Positions 1-8,061 of a DNA stretch of 14,897 nucleotides are shown piece after piece. The position numbers and the translations under genes were made by a program. This DNA is from Allomuricauda sp. (GTDB lineage: Bacteria; Bacteroidota; Bacteroidia; Flavobacteriales; Flavobacteriaceae), in contig JANQOD010000401.1 in NCBI GenBank assembly GCA_028289745.1, positions 1 through 14,897 of the forward strand, given 5' to 3'. The notes beneath the pieces are model-generated. The model did not search any database. It was given only the letters and a program-made list of their open reading frames with translations, and was not told where the DNA came from. The number at the start of each line of letters is the position of its first letter. Position 1 is the first letter of the stretch.

Positions 1-1971
1 GAAGACATTATTGCCATAGAGATCAACCCAAGGGTATCGCGATCATCGGCTTTGGCCTCAAAGGCAACCGGGTATCCGATCGCCAAAATAGCGGCCAAAC
101 TCGCTATAGGGTATTCGCTTGATGAACTCGACAATCAAATCACCAAGTCTACCTCGGCACTTTTCGAACCGACCTTGGATTATGTGATCGTGAAAATACC
201 CCGTTGGAATTTCGATAAGTTTGAGGGCTCTGACCGTACTTTGGGCCTGCAAATGAAATCAGTGGGCGAGGTAATGGGTATTGGCCGCTCATTTCAGGAA
301 GCCCTGCACAAGGCTACACAATCCCTCGAGATCAAAAGAAATGGACTGGGTGCCGATGGCAAGGGCTACAAAGATTATGAGACCATCATCCAGAAACTGA
401 CCGTGCCGAGTTGGGACCGGGTATTCGTCATTTATGATGCCATACAATTGGGTATTCCATTGAATCGTATCCATGAGATTACCAAGATCGATATGTGGTT
501 CTTGCGACAATATGAAGAACTGCACCTGTTAGAGCAAGAGATTTCGACCTATACCATAGCCACGCTGCCCAAAGCCTTGCTGCTTGAAGCCAAACAAAAA
601 GGTTTTGCCGATCGACAGATTGCCCATATGTTGGATTGTTGGGAAAGCGAGGTGCACAAAAAACGAATGGAGTTGCATATCAATAGGGTATACAAATTGG
701 TCGACACCTGTGCTGCCGAGTTCAAGGCGATGACACCCTATTATTATTCCACTTTTGAAGAGGAAATCGAGACCCCTGACGGCACACGCTATGTGGCCAA
801 CGACAGCGAGGTTTCAGAGAGAAAGAAAATCGTGGTACTGGGTTCTGGCCCTAACCGCATAGGGCAGGGCATCGAATTTGATTATTGTTGCGTGCATGGG
901 GTATTGGCAGCTGCTGAATGCGGTTATGAGACCATTATGATCAACTGTAACCCCGAAACGGTCTCCACCGATTTTGATACGGCCGACAAATTATATTTTG
1001 AACCTGTTTTTTGGGAACATATCTACGATATCATTCTTCATGAAAAACCTGAGGGAATTATTGTTCAGTTAGGCGGGCAGACCGCATTGAAACTGGCCGA
1101 AAAGCTTGACAAATATGGAATTAAGATCATCGGCACCAGTTTTCAGTCTTTAGATTTGGCAGAAGACCGTGGAAGCTTTTCCACACTGCTGAAAGAAAAC
1201 GATATTCCCTATCCGCGTTTCGGAACCGCTGAAAGTGCCGATGAAGCCCTGCAATTGGCCGATGAACTTGGTTTTCCATTGTTGGTGAGGCCTTCCTACG
1301 TATTGGGTGGACAGGGAATGAAAATTGTCATCAATAAAGAAGATCTGGAAGCCCATGTGGTCGATCTGCTCCGTAAGATTCCCAATAACAAATTGTTACT
1401 AGATCACTATTTGGATGGTGCCATTGAAGCAGAAGCCGATGCCATCTGCGACGGAGAAGAGATTTATATCATCGGGATCATGGAGCATATTGAGCCTTGC
1501 GGCATACATTCAGGTGATTCAAATGCCACTTTGCCACCGTTTAACCTGGGCGAATTTGTGATACAGCAGATAAGGGACCATACCAAAAAGATCGCCCTTG
1601 CGCTCAACACAGTGGGGCTCATCAATATTCAGTTCGCCATCAAAGACGATACCGTGTTCATCATTGAAGCGAACCCACGTGCCTCCCGTACCGTGCCCTT
1701 TATCGCAAAAGCGTACGGAGAGCCTTATGTGAACTATGCCACCAAAGTGATGTTGGGTGAAAAGAAAATCAACGATTTTGATTTTGATCCACATTTGGAA
1801 GGCTACGCCATCAAGCAACCCGTTTTTTCTTTCAATAAATTCCCCAATGTAAACAAGAATTTAGGGCCAGAGATGAAGAGTACGGGTGAAAGCATTCTCT
1901 TTATCGATAGTTTGAAGGATGATGATTTCTATAACCTGTATTCAAGACGGAAGATGTATTTGAGCAAGTAA
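1..1971 (+). CDS. carB: Carbamoyl-phosphate synthase large subunit, 5' end outside window, no MGS domain
   Basis: Makes carbamoyl phosphate from bicarbonate, two ATP and ammonia tunnelled from CarA, feeding pyrimidine and arginine synthesis in the cytosol. The frame is open from base 1 (EIEINPRVSRSSALASKATG, end of the first ATP-grasp), so the gene began upstream; the TTG at 52 is not the start. The first half closes with STGEVMGIGR (about nt 270-300), the oligomerisation region follows (about nt 330-780), and the second ATP-grasp begins at VLGSGPNRIGQG (nt 835). GGQTALKLAEKL, RPSYVLGGQGM and IEANPRASRTVPFIAKAYG are all present. The protein stops about 20 residues after the second GPEMKSTGE motif, where E. 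coli CarB (1073 aa) continues for about 130 residues as the allosteric MGS-like domain, so that domain is absent. The last 32 bases recur elsewhere in the window. Identification is certain. Confidence 0.97.
   Translation, partial: EDIIAIEINPRVSRSSALASKATGYPIAKIAAKLAIGYSLDELDNQITKSTSALFEPTLDYVIVKIPRWNFDKFEGSDRTLGLQMKSVGEVMGIGRSFQEALHKATQSLEIKRNGLGADGKGYKDYETIIQKLTVPSWDRVFVIYDAIQLGIPLNRIHEITKIDMWFLRQYEELHLLEQEISTYTIATLPKALLLEAKQKGFADRQIAHMLDCWESEVHKKRMELHINRVYKLVDTCAAEFKAMTPYYYSTFEEEIETPDGTRYVANDSEVSERKKIVVLGSGPNRIGQGIEFDYCCVHGVLAAAECGYETIMINCNPETVSTDFDTADKLYFEPVFWEHIYDIILHEKPEGIIVQLGGQTALKLAEKLDKYGIKIIGTSFQSLDLAEDRGSFSTLLKENDIPYPRFGTAESADEALQLADELGFPLLVRPSYVLGGQGMKIVINKEDLEAHVVDLLRKIPNNKLLLDHYLDGAIEAEADAICDGEEIYIIGIMEHIEPCGIHSGDSNATLPPFNLGEFVIQQIRDHTKKIALALNTVGLINIQFAIKDDTVFIIEANPRASRTVPFIAKAYGEPYVNYATKVMLGEKKINDFDFDPHLEGYAIKQPVFSFNKFPNVNKNLGPEMKSTGESILFIDSLKDDDFYNLYSRRKMYLSK
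1938..1971 (+). repeat. carB-tail repeat, copy 1 (in the 3' end of carB)
   Basis: This is the copy inside a gene: it encodes YSRRKMYLSK and the TAA stop of carB. Its core ATTCAAGACGGAA (1940-1952) recurs exactly at 4628-4640 and 8062-8074. Against copy 2, 29 of 34 positions match. An exact 13-base match recurring three times in about 15 kb, in the same orientation, is very unlikely by chance. Confidence 0.85.
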
Positions 1972-1993
1972 ACCATTCTTCCGCCTTGGTTTA
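1969..1993. terminator. Possible weak hairpin between convergent carB and the secreted-protein gene
   Basis: TAAACCA (1969-1975, including the carB stop) is perfectly complementary to TGGTTTA (1987-1993) across an 11-nt loop. The stem is only 7 bp with two G-C pairs and no clear T-run follows, so termination activity is doubtful. The position between convergent genes is right for a terminator. Confidence 0.25.
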
Positions 1994-2002
1994 TAATTGA
2001 TT

Positions 2003-3166
2003 TCATTCAAGCGTTAGATTATCAGTGGCATCTAACCGTGCCGTAAGGCCCCAGCCAAAAAAGTAATGGCCGACTCCCACCAAGAGTTCGTTATCCCCTT
2101 TTTTTAGGGACAACATGATTTCACTGTTATCTATGGTACATCTGCCTCTGGGTTGCTTCATGCCTGGTGAACCGTAATAATTCTTATCGATGTAAAGGGG
2201 CTGACCATCAATGAACACCCATATCTCATCACTGAATCCGAGTTTTAAACGGCGTACTTGGTCCGTTTCAGATTTGATATTCGTTTTCAGCCACACCAAA
2301 CGTCGCTTACCATTTTCTGTGGCACCGTACAATCTTGTGAGATTGACCATGCCACGGCGTTCAGCCGTTATGGGTTTCCAACTAGAATCGTTGAGAAGCG
2401 TACTGTCTATGGCTACACCGGGGTTTCTGGGTATACCTTTCATGATATCCACATTGAAAGGGAGGTCGACAGGGGCCGAGACCGACCAGTTTTTCAAGTA
2501 ACGGGTATCGCCATAGGTTTGGTCATAACCCTCTACATTGGCCAAATCTTCGGTTGCGCCAGGGCTAATGGTCAGATTGGCGTAAATAACGCTACCGGTC
2601 AGGTAAATACCTCCTGATTTTCGGGTACCCTCGAAACAGGGTACATAGAGGGCCACCTTGTTCATGTCATTCACATAAACCTTCATTTGTTTTTCGCTTA
2701 TGACCAGTTTCACATGGTTCCACCTTTGATCGTAAATCGCTGAGGCAGCTTGGTAATCATCGGTCATATCCCACATGTTTACGCCATCGATCACTGTGGC
2801 ATATTGCATGGTGTAACGGCTCAACGGATCTACTGTGCCGAAGTAGCGTATATAGAACAGTTCTGTTTCTTTTTGATCATCGGAAGAACGAAAGCCGATA
2901 CCGGGAAATCCCATTCCCGTGAATTCCACATCATATTCAATGGTACCGTTGGTAAACTCATAATCTTTTAACATAATATTTATCCCTGAATCGGTTTTTG
3001 AGCGGACCGCGGCGACATTTTTATAGGTTATGAATTCAACATTCTCGGCATTGTGCTCCCATGCCCCTGCTTTCATGGGGATATTTATTTTCTTTTGTTG
3101 CGCATTGCTTTTCATCACAAAGGCAATACAGATTATGGCAAGGACATTTCTTATGGTACATTTCAT
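2003..3166 (-). CDS. Secreted protein: ConA/LamG-like domain plus galactose-binding-like domain
   Basis: 387 aa. Residues 1-22 form a Sec signal peptide with a likely cut after SNA, before QQKK; there is no lipobox Cys. Residues about 30-205 look like a concanavalin A/laminin-G beta sandwich: GTIEYDVEFTG, GFRSSDD, then RWNHVKLVIS, MKVYVND and SGGIYLTG, the usual late strands of such domains. Residues about 220-387 resemble a jelly-roll galactose-binding domain (FSDEIWVFIDGQPLYID, then KKGDNELLVGVGHYFFGWG). No catalytic signature was recognised, so binding of glycan or another extracellular ligand is an inference. It is divergent from a membrane regulator whose sensor region also ends in a ConA-like fold, suggesting the two respond to the same ligand or polymer. 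The start is the only good ATG before the signal peptide. Confidence 0.8.
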   Translation of the reverse strand: MKCTIRNVLAIICIAFVMKSNAQQKKINIPMKAGAWEHNAENVEFITYKNVAAVRSKTDSGINIMLKDYEFTNGTIEYDVEFTGMGFPGIGFRSSDDQKETELFYIRYFGTVDPLSRYTMQYATVIDGVNMWDMTDDYQAASAIYDQRWNHVKLVISEKQMKVYVNDMNKVALYVPCFEGTRKSGGIYLTGSVIYANLTISPGATEDLANVEGYDQTYGDTRYLKNWSVSAPVDLPFNVDIMKGIPRNPGVAIDSTLLNDSSWKPITAERRGMVNLTRLYGATENGKRRLVWLKTNIKSETDQVRRLKLGFSDEIWVFIDGQPLYIDKNYYGSPGMKQPRGRCTIDNSEIMLSLKKGDNELLVGVGHYFFGWGLTARLDATDNLTLE

Positions 3167-3198
3167 CTTTTAGGATTTAAAACTTAATTTCATAAGAC

Positions 3199-3233
3199 TA
3201 AAAGTATTCCATAGAATTTTTGATTTGGTCAAA
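3199..3233 (-). promoter_or_regulatory. Candidate promoter of the secreted-protein gene
   Basis: On the minus strand TTTG (3233-3230) is followed after 23 bp by TACTTTTA (3206-3199), one mismatch from the Bacteroidota -7 element TAnnTTTG. The start codon is about 33 nt further on. The spacing is at the long end of what is accepted for Flavobacteriaceae, so this is tentative. Confidence 0.3.
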
Positions 3234-3234
3234 T
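3223..3234. promoter_or_regulatory. Operator-like inverted repeat in the divergent intergenic region
   Basis: ATTTG-GT-CAAAT is a perfect 5-bp inverted repeat with a 2-bp spacer. It overlaps the candidate -33 element of the minus-strand gene. In A/T-rich DNA a short palindrome can be chance, so only the location between a regulator and its neighbour makes it notable. Confidence 0.3.
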
Positions 3235-3238
3235 GAGT

Positions 3239-3266
3239 TGTTCAATTTGGTTTAATCCTGTTCAAT
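3239..3266. promoter_or_regulatory. Direct repeat TGTTCAAT x2, 20 bp apart
   Basis: TGTTCAAT occurs at 3239-3246 and again at 3259-3266, a centre-to-centre distance of 20 bp, close to two helical turns, so both copies would face the same side of the DNA. This is the arrangement expected of tandem operator half-sites. The second copy covers the most upstream possible ATG (3265) of the regulator, which argues that translation starts further downstream. Confidence 0.35.
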
Positions 3267-3318
3267 GGATGGGAAGTTCAAGAGGCATTGTAATTTTATG
3301 AGAAAGTCCATTTTACGA

Positions 3319-4578
3319 ATGAAGAAGTACCTCATTTCACGTATTGAGGAGCATTTGGGTTGGGGCCTTGGTAACTCTTGGACACATAAGGATTTTGCCC
3401 AACTAAGTGAAAAAATTCTTGAAGTTACCGGAAAGCAGTTGAGCGTCACGACATTGAAGCGGGTTTGGGGAAGAACGGCCACTATTGCGAGCCCAAGCAC
3501 GGCGACATTTGATATTCTTTCAGAGTTTATAGGGTTTGAAAGCTGGCGACATTTTCAACAGGAATATGAGAGCGGGAAAACGGGCTTAGAGAGAAAAAAG
3601 ACCCAAATACGTTTTTTGAAATGGGGCGTGGGGGCTCTGGGTTTGGGCCTATTGACTTTTGTGATTTGGTCACAGAGCAAGGCGCCCAATGGAAAAACTG
3701 CCCCAGATAAGAATCGATCGGCATCGAAAGCTGTTTTGTTTGAATTGGAAAAAGTGGCCACTGGTTATCCGAACACCGTTATTTTTCGCTATGATTATGG
3801 AGATTTAGACTACGATTCGATCGCTATTCAACAATCTTGGGATGTCAGAAAGCGAATTCCTTTAAAAGAGGCCAAGGGCCTGGTGACTTCTACGTATTAC
3901 AGGCCCGGATACTTTTTGGCAAAGCTTATTGCAGATGGGCAAATATTGAAAGAGCGCAATCTATATATTCCCACAGATGGCTGGCAGGGAATGGTATCGG
4001 GGAGTAATGAGCTATCTTATTTGAAACCTGGTGAACTAAATGACAAAAACAGTGTGGGCATTGTACCAGAAATTCTAAATGAACTGGAGAAAGTGGATGG
4101 TGGTGGGCTCTATTTAGCCCATCTATCACCCGCACCCAGTATTGATGGAAGTGATTTTGAGTTGACCACTTCCTTTAGAATGGCCAAGGTCAAGGAGAGC
4201 AGTATTTGCCATACCATAAGAATGACGGTTACGGGTACCAGAGAGGTAATATCGCTGGCATTCAGTAGACCGGGCTGTGTGGGTGATTTGTCCTTTTTTA
4301 TCGATAGGGGAATGGTCTCTGGAAAAAATCATGATTTTTCTGCCTTCGGTAGGGATGTTGATAAATGGACCCGTTGCCGTATGACCGTCAACAGAGGACT
4401 TCTAAAAGTATTTGTTGAAGAACAAGAAGCCTACTCTAAAGAACTTACCGTTGATTTAGGTAAGATAGGGGGCGTTCAGTGGTACTTTGAAGGATTAGGG
4501 GAAATCAATGAGCTGACTTTTACTGATGATCAGCAGCAAATCGGTCTTGTTGGCCCAGGGAAGGAAAGTGCCCGGTGA
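3319..4578 (+). CDS. Membrane-anchored regulator-like protein: HTH-like head, one TM, PKD-like and ConA-like sensor
   Basis: 419 aa from this start (MKKYLISRIEEHLGWG). In-frame ATGs at 3298 and 3265 are possible, but the conserved part begins here. Residues 21-51 (WTHKDFAQLSEKILEVTG, then LSVTTLKRVWG) resemble a helix-turn-helix head recurrent in Bacteroidota membrane proteins. Residues about 100-118 are one transmembrane helix (KWGVGALGLGLLTFVIW). Residues about 138-218 look PKD-like (VIFRYDYGD, then a short beta-rich stretch). Residues about 262-402 look ConA/LamG-like: WTRCRMTVNRG, LLKVFVEEQEA, GGVQWYFEG, INELTFTD. The likely topology is head inside, sensor in the periplasm. That it regulates the divergent secreted gene is inference from position and the shared sandwich fold. 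No Pfam name is claimed. Confidence 0.78.
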   Translation: MKKYLISRIEEHLGWGLGNSWTHKDFAQLSEKILEVTGKQLSVTTLKRVWGRTATIASPSTATFDILSEFIGFESWRHFQQEYESGKTGLERKKTQIRFLKWGVGALGLGLLTFVIWSQSKAPNGKTAPDKNRSASKAVLFELEKVATGYPNTVIFRYDYGDLDYDSIAIQQSWDVRKRIPLKEAKGLVTSTYYRPGYFLAKLIADGQILKERNLYIPTDGWQGMVSGSNELSYLKPGELNDKNSVGIVPEILNELEKVDGGGLYLAHLSPAPSIDGSDFELTTSFRMAKVKESSICHTIRMTVTGTREVISLAFSRPGCVGDLSFFIDRGMVSGKNHDFSAFGRDVDKWTRCRMTVNRGLLKVFVEEQEAYSKELTVDLGKIGGVQWYFEGLGEINELTFTDDQQQIGLVGPGKESAR

Positions 4579-4625
4579 GGAGATATTACTTTACCCATGG
4601 TTCAATAGATAATGAACGCTATGAC

Positions 4626-4659
4626 GTATTCAAGACGGAAGAGGTGTCTGGGCAAATAA
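4626..4659 (+). repeat. carB-tail repeat, copy 2 (intergenic)
   Basis: GTATTCAAGACGGAAGA and onward matches the carB 3' end at 29 of 34 positions. Read in the carB frame it gives YSRRKRCLGK followed by TAA, so even the stop codon is kept. The similarity may reach upstream to 4619 (CTAT.AC..GTATTC, with a 2-base gap). It lies in the gap between convergent genes and belongs to no open frame. It looks like a displaced or duplicated carB end. Confidence 0.8.
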
Positions 4660-4688
4660 TGAAAAAGGGCTAGAACCGCCCTTTTTCA
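4660..4688. terminator. Bidirectional rho-independent terminator
   Basis: TGAAAAAGGGC (4660-4670) pairs perfectly with GCCCTTTTTCA (4678-4688) over a 7-nt loop. A T-rich tract follows on the plus strand (4691-4696) and the A-run of the left arm supplies U residues for the minus strand. It sits between the convergent regulator gene and the tricorn protease gene and would end both transcripts. Confidence 0.8.
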
Positions 4689-4711
4689 GATTTTTTGCCC
4701 TTTTTATTTAT

Positions 4712-7700
4712 TCAATTTCTTTTTTCATAGGAAGGACGTGCCGGCACTTTGAAGGCATCTTTACTGTCAAGCAACCTTAAGACCTCACGAATCGCTGCTT
4801 CAAGTTGTGCATCGGTTCCATTGGTCAATTTTTGAAAATCTTCCAAAACGGTAATGTCGGGATCGACACCATGCCCCTCCTTGAACCATTTTCCATCGGG
4901 ATCGTACATTCTAAATGTAGGCACCGTGATATACCCATTGTCAATCAAGCTCGGTACTCCGGAAATTCCGATCAAACCGCCCCATGTTCGGGTACCTATC
5001 AAGGGCCCCAGACCGCTTTTTCTGAAATAGTCGGGAAAGGCATCACCGCCCGACCCACTGAAACCATTGATGAGCATTACTTTGGGCCCAAAATTGGCAA
5101 ATGGGGGCCATGCCCAATCTTTTCCATCCCGAACGGCAAAATAGGCCAAAGGCTTACGATTGAGCAACTCTACAAATCGATCTGGAATCTGCCCTCCACT
5201 ATTGAAGCGTTCGTCAATGATCATTCCCTCTTTGCTCATTTGTGCGTAGAACTGCCTTATCAACTCGTTCTGACCATCAAGCCCGGTACTTCGAACATAG
5301 ACATAACCGATTTTTCCATCGGTGGCCTCATCTACGCGTTTTCTGTTCTTTTCGATCCAAGATAAGTGCCGCAGCCTATTTTCAGAACCCAATAATTCTA
5401 CAATTACTTTCTTTGTATTTGCATTAGATGGATCATGCCCTACGGTCAGTTGTACCGTGGCATCTGCCATACCTTGAAAGGCCGCCGAAATAGGTTTGGT
5501 CACATCAACGGGTCTGCCATTTACGGCAAGAATATAGTCTCCTTTTTTTACGTTCAGGCCGGGTTTCGATAGAGGCGATCTGGCCTCAACATCCCATGGG
5601 GCACCTGAAATGATCTTTTTTATTCGATAGTGGCCGTTTTCTAACTGAAGGTCGGCCCCCAAGTAACCAACGTTGATATTTTTTGCCGTGACGCGATCGC
5701 CCCCGCCATTATATGTGTGGGAGGCATTTAGCTCGGCGATCAAATCTCCAATAATAGTGTTTACATCATTGCGCGAATTTGATTGCTCTATTAAATTGCC
5801 GTATCGTGTTCTTAGGTCATCCCAATCGACACCATGCATGCCTGGATCATAAAAATAATCCCTCTCTAACCGCCAAACATCGTTGAAAATCTGTTTCCAC
5901 TCTTCCTTTGGAACAATCGACATGGTCATGTTTTCAAGGGGCACGGTCTCTTTTATTTCTTGATCTGCCGCTATTTCCAATACCGCCATGGTTCCATTTT
6001 TCTGCACCAACACTTTTTTCCCATCGGCCGAAACCCTATAATTTGAAACTTCTGGGATTATGGTCTTGACTTCCCTTTCTTCAATGTCATAATAGTCGAG
6101 GGAAGTACGTGAGCCTTGTGGGCTACCGGTATTGGGAAAACGGGTGAACAAGAGCTTTCCTTCCACGCTATGCAAATTGCCCAAATTGCCCGGCTTAACA
6201 TCCAAAAGCTCTGCACGTTGCTCAAAACCACCGATATCGATCAAGGTTCGAATCTTTTCTTCCTTTTCTTTACTCTCTTTATCTTTTTTCTTTTTTGATT
6301 TGTCTTTTTCTTCCCCATCTGCATCTTTTTTATGCATATAGGCATCATTCTTCACTGCCAAAAGCGATTTTTCCGATTTGGTCAGGGTACCTACCGCAAT
6401 TCCTGTGGTGTTGGGGTAAATAAAGGTGTGGTCAACATCAGAATAGAGCGGGGTAAATGTTCTGTTGGTACTAAAGAACAAATGTTTGCCATCTGCACTG
6501 AACGTTGGGGAATTGTCGGCATAATAACCCGAAGTCAATTGGGATACTTGTTTGCTGTCTGTGTCAAAAACAAATATTGCGGTGGTTGCCATATTGTTCA
6601 AAGACCTGGCGTAGGCAAGCCATTTACTGTCTGGAGACCATGAAATACCAAAATCACGAAGGGCACCTTCAAAAAGGTAATTGGCTTTGTCGACATTGAC
6701 AACATTTCCGGTGTTTACCTCGATATAGTTTATGGACATGGCCTGATCGACGTAAGCTATTTTTTTACTGTCGGGAGACCAATGGATGGAATACCTAAAA
6801 CCGTTTTCAAAGTTGGTTACCGTACGAGGCGGTCGGTCACCGGTCATATCGTAGAGTGTTAGCTGATATTCGCCTTGGCTGTCACTCCAACACGCTACAT
6901 ACTTGCCATCAGGTGACCAAGAGGGCTTTCGCTCGGCAGCTCCTGAAGAAGACGAAAGGTTGGCAATATAGCCTTCTTTGGCGGGCAAATCGAACAATTC
7001 GCCCCTTGCCTGCACCACAACACGGTTCCCGTCGGGTGAAAGGGTAGCATTTTGAACAAAATCGGCTACCTTTTTTTGCAGGGGGATCAGTCCCTTTTGA
7101 TCGGAAACTATTTGGACGGACACTTCAGAGGCGTTATTGTTGGCTATGTTGTAAAGGAAGAGTTTGCCCCCGGCCTCGAACACAATGTCTGAGTTGCTGT
7201 TATTGGGATAAGTAATGTCAAAATCGACAAATTCGGTCAATTGTGAATTGCTTTTGGTCGCTATGTCGTATTTCCACAGGTTGTTTCTTTTGTTCGGGCC
7301 ATTGTCAGACATGTAATAAATGGCATTGCCGATCCACATGGGAATTTCATCGTTGCCCATGTTGTTGGTAACGTTCTCCGTTTCGTAAGTGGTCAGGTCG
7401 AAGACGGAAATATCGGGGGCCGTTCCTCCCCGATACCGTTTCCAATTTCTATGGACCCTGGTTCTATCTGTAAATGCCATCTTGGAACCATCAGGCGAAA
7501 AAGAGGCATGCTCACCATAGGGTACGGGCAATTTTGTTGCAGCCCCACCGCTTATTGAAATGGTGTAAAACTGTCGATAACGCTGTCTTCCACTTTCCCT
7601 GGAAGACGAGAACAGTACCGACTTTCCATCCGGGGTCCACCCAAGTACACGGTCCAACATACCGTGATACGTAAGTCGTTTGGGAATGCCTCCTTTTGAA

Positions 7701-7975
7701 TCAATTACATATACATCACTATTACCGCCATAATTGGCAGTATAGGCGATCATAGTGCCATCAGGAGAAAATCTGGGATAGCTCTCCATTCCGTCCGGAG
7801 AACTCAATCGGTAGGCCACGCCCCCAGATTTGGGCACCACCCAAACATCATCGCCATAAATAAAAGCGATTTGGGTTTCTGATACATCAGGGTGTTGCAT
7901 AAGGTGCGCACTGATCTGTGAATGTACAGTGGTGAACAATAAAAGCGATACAACAAAAAGGGAAAAGCTTCTCAT
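4712..7975 (-). CDS. Secreted tricorn-type protease (peptidase family S41), propeller + PDZ + catalytic domain
   Basis: Predicted exported serine protease that trims peptides. The chosen start gives MRSFSLFVVSLLLFTTVHSQ, a signal peptide; a start at 8020 would add 15 polar residues ahead of it. Residue numbers here count from 8020. Residues about 35-545 carry repeated PD40/WD40-like strands (YPRFSPDGTMIAYTA, SWSPDGKYVACWS, TFSADGKHLFFSTN) forming a beta-propeller. Residues about 561-591 are a Lys/Glu-rich linker. The catalytic region starts near 700 with S767-H768 (NASHTYNGG), a PDZ domain spans about 785-858, the nucleophile is S990 (FSGSGGDAFP), and E1048 (WFKEGHGVDPD) lies 58 residues later, as between S965 and E1023 of Thermoplasma tricorn. 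The residue after the nucleophile is Gly, where archaeal tricorn has Asp. All catalytic residues appear present, so it should be active. Confidence 0.92.
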   Translation of the reverse strand: MRSFSLFVVSLLLFTTVHSQISAHLMQHPDVSETQIAFIYGDDVWVVPKSGGVAYRLSSPDGMESYPRFSPDGTMIAYTANYGGNSDVYVIDSKGGIPKRLTYHGMLDRVLGWTPDGKSVLFSSSRESGRQRYRQFYTISISGGAATKLPVPYGEHASFSPDGSKMAFTDRTRVHRNWKRYRGGTAPDISVFDLTTYETENVTNNMGNDEIPMWIGNAIYYMSDNGPNKRNNLWKYDIATKSNSQLTEFVDFDITYPNNSNSDIVFEAGGKLFLYNIANNNASEVSVQIVSDQKGLIPLQKKVADFVQNATLSPDGNRVVVQARGELFDLPAKEGYIANLSSSSGAAERKPSWSPDGKYVACWSDSQGEYQLTLYDMTGDRPPRTVTNFENGFRYSIHWSPDSKKIAYVDQAMSINYIEVNTGNVVNVDKANYLFEGALRDFGISWSPDSKWLAYARSLNNMATTAIFVFDTDSKQVSQLTSGYYADNSPTFSADGKHLFFSTNRTFTPLYSDVDHTFIYPNTTGIAVGTLTKSEKSLLAVKNDAYMHKKDADGEEKDKSKKKKDKESKEKEEKIRTLIDIGGFEQRAELLDVKPGNLGNLHSVEGKLLFTRFPNTGSPQGSRTSLDYYDIEEREVKTIIPEVSNYRVSADGKKVLVQKNGTMAVLEIAADQEIKETVPLENMTMSIVPKEEWKQIFNDVWRLERDYFYDPGMHGVDWDDLRTRYGNLIEQSNSRNDVNTIIGDLIAELNASHTYNGGGDRVTAKNINVGYLGADLQLENGHYRIKKIISGAPWDVEARSPLSKPGLNVKKGDYILAVNGRPVDVTKPISAAFQGMADATVQLTVGHDPSNANTKKVIVELLGSENRLRHLSWIEKNRKRVDEATDGKIGYVYVRSTGLDGQNELIRQFYAQMSKEGMIIDERFNSGGQIPDRFVELLNRKPLAYFAVRDGKDWAWPPFANFGPKVMLINGFSGSGGDAFPDYFRKSGLGPLIGTRTWGGLIGISGVPSLIDNGYITVPTFRMYDPDGKWFKEGHGVDPDITVLEDFQKLTNGTDAQLEAAIREVLRLLDSKDAFKVPARPSYEKRN

Positions 7976-8061
7976 GACTGGTATTGATTTATGATTTTCT
8001 AAATATAGGTATTTACTCAAATCATGATCAGATGCTAGAAGTGTTTTTTTGAACGATTGTC

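Noticed and set aside
2001..2013. A possible fourth repeat copy (TTTCATTCAAGCG)
   Set aside because: Only nine bases match copy 3 and it lies inside the last codons of the secreted-protein gene. This is within chance expectation.
7976..8020. Upstream start of the tricorn protease (15 extra residues)
   Set aside because: The extension is polar and would bury the signal peptide. The ATG at 7975 begins the signal peptide directly.
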